Source of the DNA: Raffaelea ambrosiae
Lineage: Eukaryota > Ascomycota > Sordariomycetes > Ophiostomatales > Ophiostomataceae
Direction of reading: 5' to 3'
Length of the DNA stretch: 64,000 nt
Assembly: GCA_002778195.1 (NCBI GenBank)
Contig: PCDI01000014.1
Coordinates: 423,884 to 487,883 of the forward strand
Positions 13,001 through 23,945 of this stretch are shown one piece after another. The position numbers were made by a program, and so were the translations under genes. The notes under the pieces are model-generated. The model searched no databases. It saw nothing but the letters and a program-made list of their open reading frames with translations, and was not told where the DNA came from. How positions within the stretch are numbered: position 1 is the first letter of the stretch; every line of letters starts with the position of its first letter.

Positions 13001-14127
13001 CAGCACAGGATGGTCCGGACTCCGGTACATTGCGTGCAGGAACGAGATGGGCACACCAGGCGATGCGCCAGTGGAAATACGGCGGTATCAAGCTGTTCTC
13101 CTTTTGGTGGTGTGTCAATGCAGCCTGGTGGATGTGGTCGTTGTGGGTGTGTATATCCTACTCTCGGCATACTCTCGACGTGGCTGTGGCTGTGCGTAGT
13201 TGGCAGCTGCGTTGGGCTTGTTTGGCGTGTTTGATCTGTTTGACGTGATGCATGGGAAGGCCATTACGAGAACGGAGAACGGGGGAAAAGACGTGCATCG
13301 TAGCATTCGGCGCAGCATGGACGTCCTGCTGCGCTGGTCCGCTGTCTCGCTGTTTCGCCATCCTTGGGGGGGGTGGAGGCGTTCTGGGGACTTTCTCTAC
13401 TTGGCAACACGGTGTAGCGTTGCGGTCGTTGCGGTGAGTTGTCTGCTCGTTGACAGCTGTATGTCGCAGAAACGGTGGGCAGCCAACTCCACCCGGCGAG
13501 CGCATACGAGAATCTCTTGCAGCGCGCAGCGGCCAGCTGTTTCGGTGTGTGTGAGCAGGAGGAGGCAGGCACCAGGCGGAACGGAGACCAGGGGGAGGTG
13601 ACAGGAAGAGGCTCTGCGCAAAGCCATGAAGATACATATCCGTACATACATAGTAGTACGCAGTATACTTGCAAGCATACGCCGACGTTGCGAGCGCGCA
13701 GGGGCACCCTACTCGTACTGCTGCTATTATGCAACGTCGAGTCTGCACAGTTATGCTTTTGCCATATTAATATAGCCGCTTTGGGCTGTTGTCGTTTTCC
13801 CAGCCGCAATGGCCTCATCGCCGCACCTATTCTGGCATGTCGAGAGGCCAAACGGCCAAACGTCTCACTGGCATTGCGCGTCCTTTTTCTCCTTTCGAAA
13901 AAGGTGCAGATAACCATCCCACCATCAATCACACCGTAGGGAAAAAAAAAGATAAGATGTGCTCCCAGAAAGGAAAAGCAATTCAGAAAAACTGCTACCG
14001 AAAAGTGCTACCCGGAAGGGACAAAAACCCCAAAAAACCCATGCTAATGTGACTCTGACTCGGCTCGAACTTTCCGATCCTACCCTGTACCTGTCTCGTT
14101 GTGTGTCGCATTGCTCTGTGTCTTGAC
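10067..14127. other. Intergenic region between the convergent Sph3-type genes
   Basis: Four kilobases with no supportable gene, although in Aspergillus the corresponding clusters are compact. It holds T-rich tracts (10570-11290), a 45-bp tandem duplication, and copies of TACTATGTA or its complement at 11489-11497, 12145-12153, 12873-12881 and 13647-13655. No GH114 (Ega3) or deacetylase (Agd3) signatures were recognised in any frame. Confidence 0.55.
11178..11267. repeat. 45-bp tandem duplication, pyrimidine-rich
   Basis: The unit starting ctttttctttgcttttgttc at 11178 recurs at 11223 with a single visible difference. It lies in noncoding T-rich sequence. Confidence 0.8.
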
Positions 14128-16233
14128 TCATTTGGCCATCTGGCCGTTCCTCGGCTGCTTGTTGTAACGGTGCAGCGCAGCCGCGAGGGCTGCCCAACTG
14201 GGGCCGAAGCTCTCGTAAAAGTCGTCCACCAGGTCCGTCGCAAAGACGTACTGGCCTTGGTCGCACATGGCGCTCACGGCCGGGCCAAAGTCCTCGAGCG
14301 GTACGCCCGAGATCTGGATAAAGCTGCGGGACCTGCCCACGGCATACTGCTGCAGGCGCTGCTGGACGCCGTCTCCGCGGTATTTGCTGTAGGGTTCTTC
14401 GCTCACGCAGACCAGGTCTGGGCGCCCAAAGAGGGCGAGGTCGCCTTCGGGAGGTGTACCAGGATTGTGAATGACCTAGGTGAGTGTTAGGCAAAGATCG
14501 TCGCGGCGGTGCCGGCAGGGCCCAGCCAATTGCAGGTGGTGTGGCCGGCCAGTAGTCAGGTCGGTACCTGCAAATCCCAGCAGGTCCCAGTCATCCTAGC
14601 CATCCTAGCCGACCAAATAAGGAAACCCCAGTCGGCCTAAAAATAAATAACAACCAGGAAGTACCGGCTGCTGCGACGAACAGGGACAGGAGGGAAAGGG
14701 GGACATGGGAGAAAACGAAAGGGAAGAAACGCGAAAAAAAAAGAAAGAAAAAAAAATGGTGCGACAGGCCAACACGAAGAAACAAATAGAAGAATGCACA
14801 TCAAACAGATGGAACGGATGAACAAGGAAATCTTCGGGGAGACAAGAAACAGTCAAAAACAGTCAAATACGGGCAGCTGCCCACCCATCCCCTGGTTCGA
14901 CGATCCCTGCAGAACGCTGACGACACACACACAAACAGCGGCCGTGCATACGCCGTCGACGGTAGTATCGGGGTAGGGAAAGGGGCCAATATCGAAACGG
15001 AAAAAGTGGTACCAAAAATACAGCGAAACTGCAGAAAAAAAGAAAGAAAAAAGAAAAAAGAAAAAAAAAGAAAAAAAGAAAAAAAGAAAAAAAAAAAATG
15101 CCAAACTCACCAGACGGTCGTCGCGCAGTCCTGCCGAGGCCTTGACGAACTGGGTAATGTCGCTCAAATACTGGGTGCTTTCTGGCGAGACGTGATTGGG
15201 GGTCTCGTCGACAAAGATACCCTGGACGTAGAGCCCCGGCGTGTCGTCTCTATTGTTCCAGCCGGCGTAGAGCCGGATGTCATCATACGACTGCCTCAGG
15301 GGACGCTTGCAGTAGTCGATGCGCATATACCCCACAGTGCACACATTGGGATAGGAGTTCAGCTTCGGCACCTCGCGCACGTAGTCGTGGCTGGGCAGCT
15401 CTGCGTCGCCTGGGCCGCTGTTGGGGTTCACGATAACAAGGAAGTGAAGGTCCGGATAGGCTTCGATGCTTGATTGGGGGGGAGGGGGATACCGCTAGAT
15501 GTTAGCCAAGCCCATGCCACGTCTGGCGGGGGGAGGGAAGGGAGATCTGAGGGGAAGATCATCGTTTTCTTCTTGGGCGACCTAGGTCTCTTTTGGTCTT
15601 TGGTCTTGGGGGGTCTTTTGGGGTAACAGCAACGGCCATTAGGGGCGTAGGAAGGGAGGACAGGGGGGGGACAGAAAAAGAAAACAAAAGAGGGCTGAGG
15701 GAAAAAAAAAGAAATGAAGCGAAACGCCACAGGCACAAAGGGGAAACCAGCACGACGCAGTCCGTGATAACGAAGCGCGCGACAAGAAAAAAAAAGCAAA
15801 ACACAGGCCCCGAGGAAGATAGCTGTGCGAAATGGGGAAAAGCGCAAAAAAAAAAAAAAGACAGACAGAGAAGCACATGTCAGACAGAAAAGGGAAGTGA
15901 GAAATAGCGGACAGGGAATGTGCGGGAAGCCACCAGGAGAGAGTACTCGAAATCGGTGAAATCAGTGGGATCAGATAAATCAATGGAATCAACAACAAGG
16001 GGTGTGACAGCAGGGGAGCACCAGGAAATCGGGAACCAAAGAACAGAACCAAAGGCAGGACCAAAGACAGGACCCAAGACCAACAGAAACCAGCAACACA
16101 AAGGAAGCTCGGCAGGATGCCGAATGGGGCGGGAATCAGGCACATACACGTCATACAGCGGCTTCCAGGTGGTCTCTGTCAGCGGGTAGATGTACAGTGG
16201 CATCACCAGCCACGCGTTGGAGCTCATTTCCAT
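14128..16233 (-). CDS. Second spherulin-4-like (GH135) protein, without membrane anchor
   Basis: Exons 16233-16148, 15468-15111 and 14475-14128 give 263 residues. Both introns sit at the same positions and phases as in the Sph3-type gene at 8662-10066 (phase 2 and phase 0), which shows common ancestry. They are long for a mould (679 and 635 nt) and contain A/G-rich runs. Conserved blocks are MPLYIYP at 11-17, IVNPNSGPGD at 41-50, GIFVDETP at 112-119 (D116, E117) and an acidic pair at 174-175, so the catalytic acids appear retained. No signal peptide or membrane segment is seen from this start; the in-frame extension upstream to 16410 is Arg/Pro/Ser-rich and looks like untranslated leader. An alternative start is the Met at residue 3. 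The gene is convergent with the Sph3-type gene. It may be cytosolic or use an unseen upstream exon. Confidence 0.75.
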
Positions 16234-19200
16234 CTGACGCCTCGGCGCTCGCGTTGGAGCGAAACGGGAAAGGAAAGGGGGGAGGGGCGATAAAGAGGGG
16301 GGTGAGCGCCGTCGCAAGACAGTGGCAGAGAGAGAGAAAGGGGAAATGCGACGAGGAGGGCGAGGAGGACGTGTGCTTCGTAGAGCGGGCAGCAAGCCGG
16401 TCGCAAACATTAAGACGAGAGAAAAAAAAAGGCGAGTGACGGGAAGGGTGGCACCAGCAAGTGGCCAGCGAGTGGCTCAACGGCGTGGCCACGAAAAAGG
16501 CGGGCAAATATTTAAATCCGAAACCTCTGAGGAAAACCGAACAAAATGCCGCCAGAACGAGCAAAATGCTGAATAAAATTAATGCAAAAGAAAATGTATA
16601 AAATCAAATAGACTCCCAAAAAAAGCCGGCCGAAAGACAGCAACCAAAAAAAAAGAGCAGTAGGAGGCAATCCACGCCAATTCAGAAGCACATCCGGGAA
16701 CTTCTTCAAGTAAAGAAGATATAGCTGGGCCAAACCAAAAAAAAAGGTGGAAACCAAAATCGCTTTATACCGAGCTGCACCGTATCCCGTTGTTTGTCCT
16801 TTCTGGGGAGGCGGGCGCTCTTTGGGATCTTTTTTTTGCAATGGGACATTTCCAAATCTTTGCACGGGACTTTGGGGGTCCTTTTTGAAAGACATTGGTT
16901 TTGGAGGCTCTGTCGCTCTTTCTTTTTTTGTCCGTCCGATCACCCCCCCTTGGACGCCAGGGGGGGGTGTTCAGGGGAGCCGCACGCCACTGGGCAGCCA
17001 CCGTGCGCCACACATCTCCCGCAGGCGCCAGCGAGGAAATCCCCAAAACAGCAAGCAAGGGTGGGGCCCCTTAGGCGAGCGAGCCCAGAGGCTAGAACGC
17101 GCCGGACGCCACGCGGCGCCCCACTTCCGCGAGATTCAGGTCTGGCGCTAATCCCGAGGAGGCTCTGCGGGGCTCCCTGTGTATTGGTGTATTGGCAAAG
17201 AGGAACCACCAAACCACTTGCAAAGTCTCCAAAGTACGATTTTCCAAGTAGGACTGGTACCAACTAAAATAGAAAAAACCCCCGTACTCGCCAGGTACAC
17301 ACACAAAGCAGTACCTCCAGACGGTATAGGAGATCATGACCAGGTCTGGCACTATGTAAGCTACGTGTGAGACTAGGGACACAATGCAATTTTTATCCGT
17401 GATGAGAATGGTTGATAAACCCAACGCCGGTGCTTTGGTCTTTTGGGGGGGGGGGTTTTTCTCCCCTGGCCACCTCGACTCTGTACTCTCTTCCCAAAAG
17501 GCGCCCTCGCCTGCAGTCATCCGCCTGCACCGATCTGGGGCCTGCGTGGATACTCGACGCTCAGCGGTGGGCTCTTTTCGGTACTGCCAGAGTCTGCTAG
17601 AAGGAGCTGACTTATAGCCAGACTCGCCCCAAACTGGCAGTTGTATCCATTGCCCTCATTTCTGTCCATCCGATCGGTCCCAATATGACCCTCTCGACGC
17701 GCCCATGGCAAGCAGCGTCTTCGTTCCAGCTGGATCGATGCAGCTCGCAGCACCACCACTTGAGCTGACAGCAGTGTTGGATCCGCCGTGCAATATGCAG
17801 CGTTTGGCCACTTGTCTGCCCCTATTCTGCCATTGTTGCCTACAGCTCATTTTTGTTGTTGTTGTTGTCATCTGCTTGATTTCCCCGGACCTTTCCTGAC
17901 CTTCCCTGCCGCTACCAGAACCCGCCCTTCCATTCCCTTCCCATTCCTTGCCCTGTGGGTGTTATCCCTCCTCTATAGCCGGACTACTACAAAGTAGCTA
18001 AGCTACCTTTTTTTTCGTCCCTCTTTTTTTTAATGGTTTTTCCCTCTTCTGTTTTGCCTCTCTCCCTATCCGTCCGATCCATACCACCCGACCTGTCTTG
18101 CCTAGCATATGCATTTTATCGGGTCTCACAACAAAGGTTTCGTACCTTATTCGTCCCTTACTTATGCTTGATCTGCAAATTCTTCTTTATCCAGTCCACG
18201 GTTCCATATATGTGCAGGGGTCGTGCAGACTATTGTCATTCTTCCTTTTTTTTCCTGTACGGCGCAATATCCTGTACGGCGCAATACTTCTCAGCTTTCT
18301 CTGTGATCTCTTCTTGTTCTTCTTCTGGCGCTCTCCCCAGTGTCCGAGCCGCCCAGCTGCTCACCCCTCCAGCTGTCCACCTTTGCTCGACCTGCTCGAT
18401 CCGGCCTATACGGATGCTGTATGCTGTCTCATGCATGGTGCATCTCTCTGCACCACTACTGCGTACCCCTACACCCTGCGCAGCTCGTGCTCCCCGTCCG
18501 TCTTGCCCCCATTGATCCATTCATCCTTCTTTTTTTTCGTCCAGGCCTGCATCGTGTCGTCCCGACCTGCTCTGGTCTCGATCTGCTCCTGCTCCGCCCA
18601 CTGCGTCCTAAACCACAGAGTGGCATTGCGGCAAACAAGAGAGGAACCACTCTTCCGCCAGCCACAGCGCGGTGTGCCTGTCTGGCACGTCCGTTGTTCT
18701 GTTCCATTGCAACTTACACGTCCCAGCCGGAAGGGAACACGCCGTCCCGGTGCTACCTCAGAGCAAAAAGAAGAATAGCCTCAAGTTTGGGGTTGGTGGA
18801 AACGGTCTTCTCACATCGTCAGAGAGCCCGCTTGCCCTTCCCCCCCCCCTCTCCACCGCTTCAGCTCTAGAGGGAGTGCGCTCACTGGCCCCGTTCAGGG
18901 ACCAATACCCAGAAGACTAACGAAGCACGACTCCGCTGAAACTCGGAAATTCGTCGAGTGTCTTTCTGTGGTGTCTTCTTCCTCTTTCTCTCCTGCTGCT
19001 CATCAAATCCCCACCCCCCTTAACCTGGCCCGTGGTAGCTCAAACCGACGGGGGCTAGGCAACGGCAAACAACGCTATTCACTCACTTACACCAAACAAT
19101 ACTTGCTCACTTCTCTCTTCTTTTGGTTGCCTCCTGCCCATACACACACACACGGGTTGTCAGAGTTTTCTGCTTGTTTGTTTGTTTTTCCACCTCCACG

Positions 19201-20272
19201 GCCCATGCATGGAATCTTGCAACAAAGCACGAGACTGAGCTGATCTACTACTCTGCTTCGTGCATCTGCCTATGCGGCACCAAACGCAATCACCAAGGCC
19301 AGCAAAGGAGACGACGACCCTCCTCTCAAACCGCTAGACGTCTGGCGTCAACTGCCGCCCCCAATTTTAATTCTTGTTTTTCTTTTTTTGGCTCGTCGAC
19401 GCTGGCTTCTACGCTTATTCCTTCCGGTTCCCATTCTCATCTTTTGGTCTCCTACGTTTTTGGCCATTTTCTTGATTTTTTGTTTTATTGTTTGCGTTGG
19501 GGTTCTTTTGGTTCCTTTTCGTCGTTGAACGTCCTGACGTCCTAACGACTTCGTCTCCTTCCTTGTTTCAAAAGAGCAAGCCGCCCCCCCNNNNNCCGGC
19601 CATCACGGAGACGTACGTTTGAAAACGGTTGTGTGATCATAAGTGTCTCGTTCCTGGAGACTTACGGGCGTGTGTGTATGTGTGTGCCGTGTGTGCCGTG
19701 TGTGCCTTTACAGTGTGCCGAGTTCGTCTTGCGTACATAGTAGCTCACTTCCCTTTGGCACTTCTTCGACCTAGTTGTCTCGTTCTCTGGTTTCTTTCCC
19801 TGTTTTCGGGGGACCTTGACAACATCTGTCGATCTTCGTCCCATCTTGTCACCGACTCTTGCTTTCTTCTTTCTTTGAATTTTTTTCCCCCCCTGGTTTC
19901 TGCCCCCTCGTGTTCATGGCCGGTTCCCATAATCGTTGATCCTTTCTATACTCGACGTCATACGCATACATCTTGAGGTCATTTCTCTTTTATTTTATGT
20001 TTTGCCCTTTTTTAACTTTCTTTTTAACCTTTGGTACTAACTGGGTCCTTCGTTTTTATTATTATTACTCCTTCCCCATAAGCCCCAGCATTCCTCTTTG
20101 TCTCTTTTGCCTCCCTTCTCACTCTTGCCATACACCGGCCGAGCCAAGACATAACATACATTGACACATATTGGTTATACGGGAGTCAAGCCATCGGTCC
20201 CTTTGTTACACGCCTTACGTCCACACTGCCCGTTTTTCTCCACACAAACAGACACGCACACAGACAGACAAG
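16234..20272. other. Intergenic region and long leader upstream of the epimerase gene
   Basis: No gene is supported. The right half (17.8-20.27 kb) is pyrimidine-rich and may be a long 5' leader or promoter of the epimerase. A short repeat (tgtacggcgcaata) occurs twice near 18260-18290, a gtgtgccgt run near 19680, and TACATAGTA at 19734-19742. A five-base assembly gap lies inside. Confidence 0.5.
19591..19595. other. Assembly gap (five N)
   Basis: Five undetermined bases directly follow a C8-type run (ccgccccccc), so this looks like a homopolymer sequencing failure or a scaffold join of unknown true length. Confidence 0.98.
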
Positions 20273-21670
20273 ATGAACAACCACTCCTCATCTTCGTCCG
20301 AGTACTCGGCGGGCAACAGCCCGTCGCAGTCCTGCACATCCTGCCCGCCCTCGCCCGTATCACAGGTCACCGACCCGGACGTTGGTCTCTCCGACGTTGC
20401 TGGTCTCGACGGCTTGCCTCCGGCCACGGGCAGCGAGTACGTGCTGGTCACGGGCGGCCTCGGCTTCATCGGCAGCCACACCACCGTTGAGCTGCTCAAG
20501 GCCGGCTACAACGTCATCATCATCGACAACCTCAGCAACAGCTACCCCCACGTCCTCGACCGCATCCGCGAGGTGGGCCGTCTGCACTACGCCGAGCCGG
20601 CCCAGGCCGGCTTCAAGTGCCCCGTCATCGAGTTCCATGAGATCAGCTACCGGGACCTGCCGGCCATGCGGGCCGTTCTGGACGCCCACTGCCGAGGGTG
20701 CCCTCCGTCGTCGTTCCCGGCCGACGATGATGTCCAGGCGCAGGAGGAGGCCGCAGCCGCCGCAGCCACGAAGACGACGGCAGCCGCCGAGCTGCCCGCG
20801 TCGGACATTGTCGGGGTGATCCACTTTGCCGCGTACAAGACGCTCCACGAGAGCATCAAGCTGCCGCTCAAGTACTACCGCAACAACGTGAACGGCTTTG
20901 TGGACATGCTCACGATGCTGGACGAGTACAACATCAAGACGTTTATTTTCTCGTCGTCGGCGGTCGTGTACGGGGCGCTGGGCGAGGCCGGCCGCCAGCT
21001 GCAGGAGCGGCACTGCGTGCAGCAGGTCGAGCGGCGCGAGGAGGACGAGACGGACGAGGACGGCCAGAGGATTCCGCAGTCGGGCTGCATGGACATCACC
21101 AGCCCCTACGGGCGGTCCAAGTACTTTGCCGAGGCCATCCTGTCGGACCTGGCGCTGTCGGACCCGTCGTGGAACATTGTGGTGCTGCGGTACTTCAACC
21201 CGGTCGGCTGCGACGCGTCGGGCCTGCTGGCCGAGGACCCCAAGGGCGAGTCGCTCAACCTGCTGCCGCTGGTGACGCAGACCATTACGGGCCTGCGCAA
21301 GGAGCTGGTGGTGTTTGGCAGCGACTGGAACACACCCGACGGCACGGCCCTGCGCGACTTCATCCACGTGTCCGACCTGGCCCGCGGCCACACGGCGGCG
21401 CTGTCGGTCTGCCGCGAGGGCCGCCTCAAGAGCCCCTACCGCACCTTCAACCTGGGCGTCGGCAAGGGCTGCTCCATCCTCGAGGTCATCACCACCATGG
21501 AGTCCGTCCTCGGCCGCCCCATCCCCTGGCGCATGGCCAGCCGGCGGCCCGGCGACGTCGAGTCGTCCATTGCCGCCGTCGACCGCGCCCAGCGGGAGCT
21601 TGGCTGGCAGACGGAAAAGTCGCTCCGGGATGCCTGCCGCGACATCTGCAACTGCCTCAAGTTGATCTAA
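20273..21670 (+). CDS. uge3: UDP-glucose 4-epimerase, Uge3-like (extended SDR)
   Basis: A single exon of 465 residues. After a roughly 55-residue Ser/Pro-rich N-terminal extension comes the NAD-binding motif GGLGFIGS (61-68). IHFAAYKTLHES, the SSSAVVYG serine block, and SPYGRSK with the catalytic pair Y279/K283 follow, then LRYFNPVG and the C-terminal RDFIHVSDLARGH block. Two insertions are unusual: an Ala-rich loop before IVGVIHFAAY and an acidic loop (REEDETDEDGQ) before the catalytic tyrosine. The position equivalent to E. coli Tyr299 and human Cys307 is S432 in GDVESS, a small residue that would leave room for N-acetylhexosamines. In Aspergillus, Uge3 supplies UDP-Gal and UDP-GalNAc for GAG, which fits the neighbours here. 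A housekeeping GALE-type role cannot be excluded. Confidence 0.88.
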   Translation: MNNHSSSSSEYSAGNSPSQSCTSCPPSPVSQVTDPDVGLSDVAGLDGLPPATGSEYVLVTGGLGFIGSHTTVELLKAGYNVIIIDNLSNSYPHVLDRIREVGRLHYAEPAQAGFKCPVIEFHEISYRDLPAMRAVLDAHCRGCPPSSFPADDDVQAQEEAAAAAATKTTAAAELPASDIVGVIHFAAYKTLHESIKLPLKYYRNNVNGFVDMLTMLDEYNIKTFIFSSSAVVYGALGEAGRQLQERHCVQQVERREEDETDEDGQRIPQSGCMDITSPYGRSKYFAEAILSDLALSDPSWNIVVLRYFNPVGCDASGLLAEDPKGESLNLLPLVTQTITGLRKELVVFGSDWNTPDGTALRDFIHVSDLARGHTAALSVCREGRLKSPYRTFNLGVGKGCSILEVITTMESVLGRPIPWRMASRRPGDVESSIAAVDRAQRELGWQTEKSLRDACRDICNCLKLI

Positions 21671-23945
21671 TTTTGGCCGTTGTGGCGTCCTCTTTCATCC
21701 TCTCTCTGTCTCTGTCTCCTTTGTGTTTTTTTCTGTCTACATTTTGGGAGTCGCAAACATTGTTTTGGTGTTTTTCTTCTCATTTATTGTTGCGTTCTTT
21801 TCCTCATGTTCACTCTTCAGTCACACTACCCCTACTGTTCTCGTTTTCGGCCACCCGGTGCTTTTTTGCATTTCAATCTCAGGATCGTCTGCAAAAAAGG
21901 GATAACGTATTATAGATAAAAAAACGAGGGAAGCTGGACGAGCAGCTTTTTGGTTAATCTAATTTTAAATTGGGGTTATTTTTTTTTTGTTTTCTTTTAT
22001 GCACACACTCTCTCCTGTATATATATAGATAAGTCAAATAGAGGAAAAAAAAACCCTACCACAGCTCTGCAATATCAACAGTGATTTTTGCGTGTATTGG
22101 TTTGTTGATCTCGTCTCGGAATTGTTTTTTTCTCCTATCGTTTGTCTTTTTTCTTTCTTTTTTTACCACACGTTGTCCCATGACACGTGGCGATCTGCAA
22201 GCAAGAACGACGCGCAATCGTTGTCGTCAGCGATGGCGGATGGGCACTGTTGAATGAGTAAGACAAGTCTGTCCCACAAGAAAAGTTTAACTTTTCTAGA
22301 CCCAAAGTTATCTAACTGGGAGTTTAGAACCGTGCCCAACTCAAGCCTAACGCAACCTTAATATGGCACTTGTGCATCATCTACTTACGCGGCATCCTAC
22401 TCTTTTCACTGTTTCTATTTCAAGTACACAAACAAGTTGCCATTAAACAAGCTGCTAAGGTTTCGTACAAACCCGTGTTTGTCTACGCGGGTAGATGTGG
22501 ACTTGTGGGCTGGTGGACATGGCTTTCCCAAGTGTAGTAACAACCGACGTACTTTTTTCACTCAAATTTGCGTCGTCAGTCCTCCTTTGGCATTTCCATC
22601 ATTAAAGTTTCCCTCAAGATTGGTTGTTTGTGAGGGCTGTTAACCTTAATCTATTTAACGTGATGAAAACAACGCAAAAGAACTGAAATATTCGTTAAGT
22701 TTAAATTATGCTTTTTACGAGATATATTTGATGATTTCGATTTTATTTTGATTTTGTTAAAGACAACAAAGTTTTCGGTTGAATATCAGAACTTTCATTT
22801 CTAATGTTCTGGTAACAAACAGATTGCATTTGTCAAATCAAAACATGAGACACAGGACATTGACATATGTATACAATTTCCGTTTCGTGGCGTGCTGTAG
22901 ATGCAAAGAAAGCCAACTCACTATGCTCCAGCCTTGCAGATCGATTTTGTTCTTATCTGCGTCTTTGTGTCTTCTCGATAAACCGTCGTTTGTCTGGTGG
23001 TGTGTAGATTGAGATGGCAAATGTGTCTTCGGCCCTATTTCTTGCGCTCGCCCCGTAGTGCCCGTATCCAAGACGGTCTGCACAAAGTTTTGATGTCAGG
23101 CACACCTGCCGCTACAACCACTTTACACCATAAACGAAACGACGGTCCTACGGGAGCAGCCGTAAGGCATGTCTGTGCCTTGGTAGTGATTGCTACCCTC
23201 CCCCACCACCCCCTACTTGACGTTCTTATCTTGACGTCTGCACGATCAACACTAGTTCATAGTAACCACTGTTTGGATGTCGCTGGTAGACAGAGGTTTG
23301 CCAAGAGAATGTTCTCGCAGGCCCCACGTATCGTTGAGAGATAAGCTTCCTGGCCAACAGTCTGGAAATAAAAATCGACATTGCAGAAACCGCATCATGG
23401 ATATTGAATCAGACCTTCTGTGCAACGACGCTGTGCATTTCCGGAGCTGAATATCTGTGAACTGATGGTCCGGCCACTGACGTTGATCAGATTGGGTTGG
23501 TCGTGATTCTCGGCTGTTACGGCCGACTTCATGCACACCCAAACAGCTCGACATGATGCTTCTCTACATACGTTCTGTGCTTGACCTGCAGATTCTGCGG
23601 CGGTGATCGCGATCACTAGGTCATGTGACAATTGGAGCAAACACGCAGACTACCCACCCAGCCAGCCGCTTTCAGTCAAGCCATAGACAGACACGGCACG
23701 GCAGTGTCCCCGGGGTATAATGCGATCTGGCAGGCGATATGCGGCTCAAGAGTAAGCTGCTTGGAGCTTGGCCAGCTGTATCTGCTCCGCTTGGGCTCTG
23801 ATTAGCCGACAACTGCGAAACAGTGTCCAAGTGTTGACGTGGCTCGACATGGAGAGGACGAGGGACGCCGCCAACCCCCGCCGATGGAACTCATTTCACA
23901 CAGGCGACAAACCTTTGCGGCCGACTTTCCACATTCCCGGAGAAA
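21671..23945. other. Intergenic region, AT-rich in the middle
   Basis: No convincing gene. Base composition drops to clearly AT-rich between about 21.9 and 22.9 kb, with T-tracts and stretches such as ttaagtttaaattatg, then recovers. This may mark the boundary of the GAG-like block. Confidence 0.5.

Noticed and set aside
12772..13932. Several open frames of 130-220 codons between the Sph3-type genes
   Set aside because: No domains, no consistent frame or splice signals, and composition like random noncoding sequence.
15011..15100. A/G-rich run resembling a microsatellite
   Set aside because: It is irregular, without a fixed unit, and lies inside an intron of the second spherulin-4-like gene, so it is noted there only.
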